From contig VSOD01000006.1 in the NCBI GenBank assembly GCA_009774655.1, positions 1 through 28,599 of the forward strand: 28,599 bases of DNA, read 5' to 3'. Source of the stretch: Lachnospiraceae bacterium (GTDB lineage Bacteria > Bacillota_A > Clostridia > Lachnospirales > Lachnospiraceae). The notes under the pieces were generated by a model. The model was not told where the DNA came from, ran no database searches, and saw only the letters and a list, made by a program, of their open reading frames with translations. This document shows positions 22,572-28,599 of the stretch, piece after piece (positions within the stretch are counted from its first letter, which is position 1; each line of letters opens with the position of its first letter). A program made the translations under genes and the position numbers.

Positions 22572-23144
22572 GTGAGGGTAAAGCCGTGTTCTGTTAATGG
22601 AATAGAATTTGATGCCCTGATAAGTGAGAGCAGGTCTCTGACAGCCGAGGCCCCGGAGTATGCGGTAGAGTCCGGGTTTTCTGTCTCGGACAATATCAGC
22701 ATAAAACCGATGGTAGTAGAGATAACGGCAAATCTCACGAATACGCCTGTCACATGGCTGGATTCACACGGCACAGGGAGGGTAGAGACGGTAGTCGCGC
22801 AGCTTGAAAACCTGTATTTTTCAAGGCAGCTTGTCACGGTCGTCACAAGTACGGATACTTATCGGAATATGGCCATCACATCGCTGTCAGTGCCGAAGGA
22901 TACTGAAAATATGACTTCCCGGGATATCCGGATGACGCTCAAGGAAATAACGGTGGTATCTTCGCAGACGACAACGATACCGGCATCTTATGTCCGGGGC
23001 GGAGATACCGGGGCGAACGCCGGAACATCCGGAACGGGAAACAGAAACAGTTCCGGTTCCGGCGCTGCGTCCGGAGGAACAGGATCCGGGAAATCGGAAT
23101 CAGAGGATAAGGCATCCATCCTGTACAATTTTTTGAATAATTGA
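22572..23144 (+). CDS. Dit-like baseplate/tail protein
   Basis: A 190-residue protein. GTG 22572 is favoured by AGGAGGAGG at 22556-22564; GTG 22563 is inside that site. VNGIEFDALISESRSLTAEAPEYAVESGFSVSDNISIKPM matches the Dit-like N-terminal domain of phage tail proteins as I remember it, followed by VTWLDSHGTGR and a second half (NMAITSLSVPKDTENMTSRD). The last ~45 residues are a Gly/Ser/Asn linker and a short helix (KASILYNFLNN). It probably joins tube and baseplate hub. Confidence 0.75.
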   Translation: MRVKPCSVNGIEFDALISESRSLTAEAPEYAVESGFSVSDNISIKPMVVEITANLTNTPVTWLDSHGTGRVETVVAQLENLYFSRQLVTVVTSTDTYRNMAITSLSVPKDTENMTSRDIRMTLKEITVVSSQTTTIPASYVRGGDTGANAGTSGTGNRNSSGSGAASGGTGSGKSESEDKASILYNFLNN

Positions 23145-23154
23145 GGTGAGACAA

Positions 23155-23502
23155 ATGGTCGAATATATACAGGTTCCGGATATGAATGACAGTTTTTCCC
23201 GTGTGATCCTGTGCAGGCAGGAATATCTGATCCGGTTTTTATACAACGGTTCATACGATTACTGGTCATTTGGAGTCTATGACAATAACAGGAACATCCT
23301 TTTGCAGCAGCGGAAGATCGTACCGCTGGCCCCGCTGACACATTTTGATGTATCCGTCCATATCCCGCAGGGGATATTTGGATGTTTCACAAACTTAAAG
23401 CATGTCGGACGGAATGACTTTGTGAATGGAAAAGCAGATTTCGTTTTTATACCGTGGGGAGACTTGGATGAATGGAGGGTGCGGCATGAGATTATTCGAT
23501 AG
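23155..23502 (+). CDS. Baseplate plug protein (Pam3 gp18-like)
   Basis: A 115-residue protein with GAGGTGAG before ATG 23155. The fold is beta-rich: FSRVILCRQEYLIRFLYNGSYDYWSFGVYD, ILLQQRKIVPLAPLTHFD, then GCFTNLKHVGRNDFVNGKADFVFIPWG. It fits the DUF6983/baseplate plug family of simple contractile tails, lying between the Dit-like protein and the hub. The GTG 23146 upstream is inside the ribosome site. Confidence 0.75.
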   Translation: MVEYIQVPDMNDSFSRVILCRQEYLIRFLYNGSYDYWSFGVYDNNRNILLQQRKIVPLAPLTHFDVSVHIPQGIFGCFTNLKHVGRNDFVNGKADFVFIPWGDLDEWRVRHEIIR

Positions 23503-24388
23503 GCAGGTAAGGGTGGCCATCGGCGAGGGCGGCGGTCCCGGGTATGAGATTGGCGCCTCCGCGGCGAACGGCATCCCTGTTCATGTAAAATTTTCATTTG
23601 AAAAAGCAGATGTGGAAAGCCCGAACACAGGAAAAGTAACGATATGGAATTTGAATAAAGAACACCTTGCCGAACTGGAAAAGCAGGACTGCGTCGTGGT
23701 CGTCCGGGCGGGGTACGGTGGCAATCTGACGGAAGCGTTTTCGGGGACAGTCACACACGCATCAACGACAAAGGAGGGTGCTGACCGCATGACAGAGATA
23801 GAGCTTGCCTCAAACATGGTAGAGCTGCGGGATACGAGTTTTGCAATGTCATACGCAGACGGCACAAGGACGGATGTTATCTATCAGGAAGCTGCGGCCC
23901 GGCTGGGGCTTCCGCTCAGTATAGCACCGAAAGCGCTGACTGACCCGACGCTGCTCTCAGGAGGGTATAGTTTTGTCGGCGGGGCAAAGAACCTGCTCAA
24001 CAGACTCACCAGAATGGACGGCATCAACTGGACGATACAGGACGGTGTCCTGCAGCTGCTAAAAGCAAACGAGCCGATCTCGATGAACTGTTATGAGTTG
24101 AATGCGGGGAGCGGCCTGATCGGGATACCGAAGCGGGTGAACATTTCGGCCGGGAGCGGGAGCAGCAAGGGAGGATCGGAGACGGCAGATTCCGGCAGCG
24201 AGTCGGCCCAGCTGGGATGGGAAGTGACCTATCTCATGAATCTTGCGATCGGCGTGAACAGTTATATCCATATCAGCAGTGAGGCCGTGAACGGATATTT
24301 CCGTGTGCAGAAGATATCAATAGAAGGGGATAACTACGAAGGTGACTTTTTATGTAATGCGACCGTACTGGAGGTGACAGGGGCATGA
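23486..24388 (+). CDS. Baseplate hub protein (gp27-like)
   Basis: A 300-residue protein; ATG 23486 follows GGAGGG and overlaps the plug gene by 17 bases. GIPVHVKFSFEKADVESPNTGKVTIWNLN and VVVVRAGYGGNLTEAFSGTVTHAST are the first barrel domains of the gp27/gpD-type hub. TDVIYQEAAARLGLPL and SFVGGAKNLLNRLTRMDGINWTIQDG give the second half. FRVQKISIEGDNYEGDFLCNATV closes it. The hub is the trimeric centre of the baseplate that holds the spike encoded next. An inserted Gly/Ser stretch (GSGSSKGGSETADSGSESA) occurs near residue 240. Confidence 0.85.
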   Translation: MRLFDRQVRVAIGEGGGPGYEIGASAANGIPVHVKFSFEKADVESPNTGKVTIWNLNKEHLAELEKQDCVVVVRAGYGGNLTEAFSGTVTHASTTKEGADRMTEIELASNMVELRDTSFAMSYADGTRTDVIYQEAAARLGLPLSIAPKALTDPTLLSGGYSFVGGAKNLLNRLTRMDGINWTIQDGVLQLLKANEPISMNCYELNAGSGLIGIPKRVNISAGSGSSKGGSETADSGSESAQLGWEVTYLMNLAIGVNSYIHISSEAVNGYFRVQKISIEGDNYEGDFLCNATVLEVTGA

Positions 24389-24996
24389 TGCAGGAATTTG
24401 TACAGCAGATAGAGGATACCATCCGGGAAGCAACTTATGACATGCATACAGCGCTACCCGGCACGATATCAGAATTTGATCCATCTACCGGGATGGCAAC
24501 GGTAAAACCGGAAGGGTCTACAGCAATGAAAAATGGGAAACGCCTCAAATATCCGTCTATCGTGAAGGTGCCGGTTGTCTTCCCGCAGGCCGGCGGACAG
24601 GATGCGGTGATCGCATATCCGGTAAAACCTGGAGACGGATGCCTGGTCATCATCTGTGAGAATGACCTGAAACCATGGATGAGTCACGGGAAAGAGACAG
24701 AGAGCGATATGAAATTTGATCTGACAAATGCCGTCTGCATTCCCGGCCTGTATAGCGAAGGGAATGAGGCCATGCGGAAGGCAATAGACGAAAAGGCGAT
24801 CGTCATCAAGAACAAGGATATGGAGATGATGCTGAAAGAGGACGAACTGCAGATAGAGTATAAACAGAACCGCATACAGATGGACAAGGACAGGGTGAGG
24901 CTGAAATGCGGGGAAAGGAGCCTTGCAGTGAATCAGGAGCGGGTAGAGATAGACGGAGACTTGTTTGTAAAGGGGTCGATCGTAGAAGGAGGATGA
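24385..24996 (+). CDS. Baseplate spike protein (Gp138 N-terminal domain type)
   Basis: A 203-residue protein whose start overlaps the hub stop (ATGA). The OB-like domain (PGTISEFDPSTGMATVKPEG; VPVVFPQAGGQDAVIAYPVKPGDGCLVIICEND) is that of Gp138/gp5 N-domains. The C-terminal half carries short beta repeats (MEMMLKEDELQIEYKQNRIQMDKDRVRLKCGE) that would form a trimeric beta-helix spike. It ends in GDLFVKGSIVEGG, without an obvious lytic domain. The spike pierces the cell envelope. Confidence 0.85.
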   Translation: MMQEFVQQIEDTIREATYDMHTALPGTISEFDPSTGMATVKPEGSTAMKNGKRLKYPSIVKVPVVFPQAGGQDAVIAYPVKPGDGCLVIICENDLKPWMSHGKETESDMKFDLTNAVCIPGLYSEGNEAMRKAIDEKAIVIKNKDMEMMLKEDELQIEYKQNRIQMDKDRVRLKCGERSLAVNQERVEIDGDLFVKGSIVEGG

Positions 24997-25000
24997 TGCT

Positions 25001-25354
25001 TTGAAGGATATTCTGTTAAACGGCGATTGGGATATCGCCCTCACGGAAGACGGAGACATCTCTCTTGTCACAAGCCCGGTACAGGAAGTATTGATAAAGC
25101 TGAAATGGTTTTTTGAAGAGTGGGTATTTGATCCGTCGAAAGGGATACCGTGGTATGAGGAGGTACTTGTCAAGAATCCGGATATCGACGGGATCCGGAA
25201 ACGCCTCATAAGGGAAATGCTGGATGTAGACGACGTATTGGAGGTGCCCAGGCTGGATATCACAGTCGATACGAAGACAAGGCAGGCCCTTGTAAAATTT
25301 GCGATGCGCACGAGTGAGGGGACATATGAAGAGGAGGTGGTGCTGCATGGATGA
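25001..25354 (+). CDS. Baseplate wedge protein (gp25/W-like, DUF2634)
   Basis: A 117-residue protein; TTG 25001 is set by AAGGAGG at 24987-24993. DWDIALTEDGDISLVTSPVQEVLIKLKWFFEEWVFDPSKGIPWYEEV is the W/gp25 family core, in which a conserved EV-x(n)-L at a helix start and a GIPW turn are seen. The C-terminus FAMRTSEGTYEEEVVLHG finishes the fold. It is one of three wedge proteins here and starts sheath assembly. It overlaps the next gene by 8 bases. Confidence 0.85.
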   Translation: MKDILLNGDWDIALTEDGDISLVTSPVQEVLIKLKWFFEEWVFDPSKGIPWYEEVLVKNPDIDGIRKRLIREMLDVDDVLEVPRLDITVDTKTRQALVKFAMRTSEGTYEEEVVLHG

Positions 25355-26813
25355 ATACGGCGTTACACAAAAAGGGTTTGTACGGAAACGTCTTGATGAA
25401 GTAAAGAACAGTGTATACGGCAGGCTGAAAGAAGGCTGGGGCTATGACATTACAATCAACCCTCAATCTTTTTTGAATGTCCTCGTTACGGGATTTTCCG
25501 ATGAAGTGGCAAAACTGTGGGAAGTGGCAGAGGATACATATTATGCTATGTATACGATGAGTGCAGAAGGCGCGAATCTGGATAATGCGATGCAGTTCGG
25601 CGGTATCACAAGGGAGCGGGATTCCCGGACAACGTATATGCTTGCATGCACGGCACAAGATGATACGGTTGTCCCTTATGGCGTACTGGTCAAATCTGCC
25701 ACAAATCCTGAAAAGATGTTCCGCTGTACGAATACGCAGGTGATTGGCAGGGAGAATTTCCGCAAGGTAGTGATAACGCCGTATATGAACTCAGGTATTG
25801 ACCTGTTTTATGTGACGATCAACAGAAACAGCTATCAGTATGTACTGCAGGAAGGGGAAGGTGCGCTGGACGTCCTCCGGGCATTTGCGGAGATGATAGA
25901 TGAAAAGGGTATAAAAGTACAGGTTGATGAAGAAAACCTGTCCCTGTGGCTGGAAGACATCTATAAGCAGACATCAAACACGTTGGCAATATCGAACAAC
26001 CTGTTGATTGAATCCGTCACATCAAACATTCTGTTTGAGAGTATGGAATATGGGCCGGTACTCATAGCAAACGGTTTGATAAAAGAGATGGTAACGCTTG
26101 ACACCGGGATCCGGGAGATCACGAATGACATCGCTCCGGTGCTGGGCCGGTTTGAGGCAGACGATGTAGAGGCCAGACAGAATTTTGTAAAGCGCTGCGC
26201 CACACGCTCTAAGAATATGATCGAGAGCGTTACGGCGGAGATATATAATTCCGTTGACCATGTCTTATCCGTGGCCGGATACGAAAACGATACGGAGATG
26301 ACCGACGCTGAGGGCCGGCCGCCGAAGTCGGTAGAGTTTATCATCGACGGCGGGGATGAGGGGGAGATCGCGAACATCATTTATCAGAAAAAAACGAATG
26401 GTGTCAGGGCATTTGGGAAGATTCAGATGGATGTCGCTGACGTGTTCGGGAATATCCATAAGGTCGGGTTTAACAGGCCCGACTATTTGTATGTATGGAT
26501 GAAGGTGGTTGTTACAAAGGAAAAGGGAAAGTCGATCGCCCCGAACTATGCGCAGCTCGCCCAGGAATCAATTTTGGAGGATGCAGGGGTGCTGCAGGTC
26601 GGTGACAGCGTATATCTGCAGAAGTTCCTCACGAACATCTATAAAAATCTGGTTGTGGTTTCTATGGTGAATATACGGGCATTTGCGGCATCCTCAGAAA
26701 AATATATCCCCCGGGATGAAGAATATGTATCGGACAACATAGAAGTGAGTCATCGTCAGAAGGCAGTATTTGATGTCTCCAGAATCGAGGTGGTGCTGCA
26801 TGATAAATACTGA
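25347..26813 (+). CDS. Baseplate J/gp47 protein
   Basis: A 488-residue protein; ATG 25347 has GAGGAGG upstream. The N-terminus KGFVRKRLDEVKNSVYGRLKEGWG and FSDEVAKLWEVAEDTYYAMYTMSAEGANLDNAMQFGGITRERDS is that of gp47/J wedge proteins. The second half (IRAF, LHDKY end; APNYAQLAQESILEDAG) is consistent. A middle segment (GYENDTEMTDAEGRPPKSVEFIID) is the usual gp47 core. It is the largest wedge subunit, at the baseplate periphery. Confidence 0.88.
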   Translation: MDEYGVTQKGFVRKRLDEVKNSVYGRLKEGWGYDITINPQSFLNVLVTGFSDEVAKLWEVAEDTYYAMYTMSAEGANLDNAMQFGGITRERDSRTTYMLACTAQDDTVVPYGVLVKSATNPEKMFRCTNTQVIGRENFRKVVITPYMNSGIDLFYVTINRNSYQYVLQEGEGALDVLRAFAEMIDEKGIKVQVDEENLSLWLEDIYKQTSNTLAISNNLLIESVTSNILFESMEYGPVLIANGLIKEMVTLDTGIREITNDIAPVLGRFEADDVEARQNFVKRCATRSKNMIESVTAEIYNSVDHVLSVAGYENDTEMTDAEGRPPKSVEFIIDGGDEGEIANIIYQKKTNGVRAFGKIQMDVADVFGNIHKVGFNRPDYLYVWMKVVVTKEKGKSIAPNYAQLAQESILEDAGVLQVGDSVYLQKFLTNIYKNLVVVSMVNIRAFAASSEKYIPRDEEYVSDNIEVSHRQKAVFDVSRIEVVLHDKY

Positions 26814-27405
26814 GAGTATCACAAAGAGTTTTCTTGACAAGCTGCCGGAGCAGTTTAAGCGAAAGCATAATATCGACGTACTTGTGAGGGCCTTTGCGGC
26901 AGAACTGGAAGAACTTGTAGAAGTATTCCGGGAACTGGAAACACTGCGGTCGATCAAAACAGCTTTCGGCAGGCAGCTTGACGGGATCGGGGAGATCGTG
27001 AACCTTTCCCGGGTAGAATCGACAGCCTACGCCGGCATAGTTGACTTTGTTATCCTTGAAGATGAAAGGTACAGGCTGTTTTTGATGTATAAGGCACTGA
27101 GGAATGCAAATACATGCACATACCCGGAACTGATGGAGGTATGCAGGCTTCTGTATGATGTGAAGTTGCTGTATTACCGCGAGATGAACGAGCATCCGGC
27201 ACATTTCAGCGTCATGGTCGGCGCTGACTTTCAGGAATGGATGATGGGGATGTTAAACAATGTCAATCTGACGGTGAAGCCTGGCGGGGTGTCGATAGAA
27301 CTTAAATTCTTCGAGCTGGATTTCTTCGGGTTTAGTGATCTGAACAAAGAAGCGAAGGGATTCGGGCAGGCAAAGTTTTTGCATATCATCGGAGAAATAT
27401 CATAA
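26800..27405 (+). CDS. Baseplate wedge protein (DUF2612-like)
   Basis: A 201-residue protein; ATG 26800 follows GAGGTGG and overlaps gp47 by 14 bases. EELVEVFRELETLRSIKTAFGRQLDGIGEIVNLSR then EDERYRLFLMYKALRNANTCTYPELMEVCRLLYD gives the DUF2612/YmfQ-like signature (LDxIG and YR-x(5)-KxxxN). It would link wedge and fibre. The C-terminus is hydrophobic and Phe-rich (LKFFELDFFGFSDLN). DUF2313 (YmfQ) is an alternative family name for the same slot. Confidence 0.75.
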   Translation: MINTESITKSFLDKLPEQFKRKHNIDVLVRAFAAELEELVEVFRELETLRSIKTAFGRQLDGIGEIVNLSRVESTAYAGIVDFVILEDERYRLFLMYKALRNANTCTYPELMEVCRLLYDVKLLYYREMNEHPAHFSVMVGADFQEWMMGMLNNVNLTVKPGGVSIELKFFELDFFGFSDLNKEAKGFGQAKFLHIIGEIS

Positions 27406-27422
27406 GAGAGGAGCGTGTTAAG

Positions 27423-28247
27423 ATGGCAGATCTTGAAAACCTAACAGGCACTTATATCAATACGGCAGAGGAGAAAGAGCTGTATGAGAGCCTGTTCGCG
27501 GATACGGGCAGCCGTGAAAATATCAGCATAAACGATTGGAAAGCAGGATGGCCTGCGATCGTCGGCGGGATAAACGGTATTCCGACGTCGCGACAGTTCA
27601 ACACCTTGCAGTATATCAATGATCTTAAAAACAGGATGTTGTATCAAACGGTCGTTGCGCTGCAGCAAGCCGGGGCGACTGGCATAAAGATTGGGCCGCC
27701 GCAGGAGTTGGCAAATAATATGATCCTGTTCGAGACATTAAAGAACAGTAACAGGATAGTCCGGGTGAGAAGAAAGGACCGGGACGGCAACGAGTATGAA
27801 TATGATCTTGCTGCAGTGTTTGAAATGGCGGAGAAACGTGAGGGGATCCAGTCCGGGGAGACATTGTCAACGCTGTTCGGAAAGATAATGCGTTTTCTCA
27901 CGGATTTGAAGCCGAACTGCTTTTCTGATGCGGACGATCCGTTTGTGCAGATGACAGAGCTCAATTATAAGCCGCCGTCCGATCGGACTAAAGGAAGCCT
28001 GTATGGCTTGATCACGGATAAGAGGGGACTTATAATCGAATACTTTGACCGGTATGTTGCAGGCAGTGAGGATCCCGCTGTAGAGAGGACACTGTACGGG
28101 ATAGAGACGCAGGAAAGAACGTCCGCAGAAGAGGACCCAAGCCCGTATGTTGGTATATTGAGCAATATCGTACATGTCGAAGAGGGACAGGAAGTAGAGC
28201 GTAAGCCGTTCATGATCTATTCCGTAAATAAGCAGACAAGGGGGTAA
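27423..28247 (+). CDS. Tail fibre/baseplate-fibre adaptor protein
   Basis: A 274-residue protein with GAGGAG upstream of ATG 27423. ISINDWKAGWPAIVGGINGIPTSRQFNTLQYINDLKNRML is a recurrent N-terminal segment of tail-fibre attachment proteins after DUF2612 genes. The rest is divergent, with no collagen-like repeat or receptor domain I can name. It probably attaches the receptor-binding module to the baseplate. The C-terminal ~80 residues are unusually charged. Confidence 0.6.
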   Translation: MADLENLTGTYINTAEEKELYESLFADTGSRENISINDWKAGWPAIVGGINGIPTSRQFNTLQYINDLKNRMLYQTVVALQQAGATGIKIGPPQELANNMILFETLKNSNRIVRVRRKDRDGNEYEYDLAAVFEMAEKREGIQSGETLSTLFGKIMRFLTDLKPNCFSDADDPFVQMTELNYKPPSDRTKGSLYGLITDKRGLIIEYFDRYVAGSEDPAVERTLYGIETQERTSAEEDPSPYVGILSNIVHVEEGQEVERKPFMIYSVNKQTRG

Positions 28248-28255
28248 AATAAAAT

Positions 28256-28441
28256 ATGGCTGATAATATGACAAGATACAGGATAGAGGAATTTCAGGAT
28301 CATCAAGGGAATGTCATCTACCCACAAACAGATGCACGCGGAGTATGGGTAGACGAGTATGCGCTTTATGCGTTATTGAATGTAAGCATAACCGATGAAC
28401 AGATCAACGCGATATTAAATGGACAGGGAGGTGCAGTATGA
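28256..28441 (+). CDS. Small fibre-region protein, function unknown
   Basis: A 61-residue protein, ATG 28256 with GGGGG 12-16 bases upstream. It reads MTRYRIEEFQDHQGNVIYPQTDARGVW, then a helical tail (SITDEQINAILNGQGG). The IYPQTDARGVW piece resembles the 'N-x-x-x-P-x-T' ends found in phage fibre/host-recognition proteins. The stop overlaps the next start (ATGA). Function unknown. Confidence 0.5.
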   Translation: MADNMTRYRIEEFQDHQGNVIYPQTDARGVWVDEYALYALLNVSITDEQINAILNGQGGAV

Positions 28442-28599
28442 AAAATATAGCAGAACAGATCTTAGAGGGATTGAGCAAATTTTATGTGGGTTTTCAGAAC
28501 AGGAGAGTTCTTAAGACGATGGAGGAGATCGAGGCAAACACGGATGAGCAGAATATCCCATCAGCATTGCTTCTTGGTGAAATAAATAATAAATTAATG
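28438..28599 (+). CDS. Fibre-region protein, 3' end cut by the window
   Basis: At least 54 residues, open to the window edge. ATG 28438 overlaps the preceding stop, and GGGAGG lies at 28424-28429. It begins MKNIAEQILEGLSKFYVGFQNRR, predicted helical, then DEQNIPSALLLGEINNKL. No family can be named from this fragment. Confidence 0.5.
   Translation, partial: MKNIAEQILEGLSKFYVGFQNRRVLKTMEEIEANTDEQNIPSALLLGEINNKLM

Noticed and set aside
1..28599. Dnd-type phosphorothioation operon
   Set aside because: PP-loop and ParB-fold proteins recall DndC and DndB, but no DndA, DndD or DndE-like gene is visible.

Overview
The window is the late (packaging, head, tail) region of a contractile-tailed phage or prophage. 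The host is probably a low-to-mid GC Firmicute, most likely of Lachnospiraceae/Clostridia type. That rests on strong AGGAGG-type ribosome sites, frequent GTG/TTG starts, clostridial-phage gene families (ArpU-like late regulator, YjcQ, a portal of the DUF1073 type, DUF2213, DUF2184, DUF4054, DUF3383, DUF3277) and overlapping genes all on the + strand. No integrase, repressor, replication or lysis gene lies in the window, so temperate versus lytic life cannot be settled. No tRNA, rRNA, CRISPR array or insertion sequence was seen. No gene-free stretch exceeds 300 bases.

Layout. (1) 51-1330: two small zinc-knuckle proteins, then a late transcription regulator. (2) 1331-1529: a control region with a -35/-10 pair, an 8-bp inverted repeat across it and a strong intrinsic terminator. 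(3) 1530-6107: an accessory cassette, unusual for this site, holding a 12/13-TM sodium:solute symporter overlapping a PP-loop ATPase (PAPS-reductase family), then a ParB/Srx-fold protein, a DUF3440 PP-loop protein (IbrA-like) and a second ParB-fold protein (IbrB-like). A terminator closes it at 6140-6170. (4) 6210-8407: small and large terminase. (5) 8454-11337: a 767-residue portal fused to a complete Nudix domain and a C-terminal toxin-like domain, followed by a very acidic 79-residue protein and a YjcQ-type winged helix. (6) 11401-15809: MuF head protein, a GNAT-like acetyltransferase, DUF2213 protease/scaffold, cement protein and major capsid. (7) 15893-18096: head-completion and neck genes. 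(8) 18089-20658: sheath, tube, an unknown small protein and tail-assembly chaperones with a textbook -1 frameshift site. (9) 20646-27405: tape measure, Dit-like protein, baseplate plug, hub, spike, gp25-like wedge, gp47/J and a DUF2612-like wedge. (10) 27423-28599: start of the tail-fibre/receptor module, cut by the window end.

How it works together. The late regulator at 578-1330 probably acts on the adjacent promoter. The genes from 1530 onward form one long co-directional unit punctuated by weak hairpins. The most intriguing parts are the transporter plus two PP-loop/ParB pairs just upstream of terminase (a candidate system for importing a small molecule and modifying DNA or another nucleic acid), the portal-Nudix-toxin fusion with its candidate immunity protein, and the frameshift signal in the tail chaperone gene. 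Functions for the first two are inference, not demonstrated.
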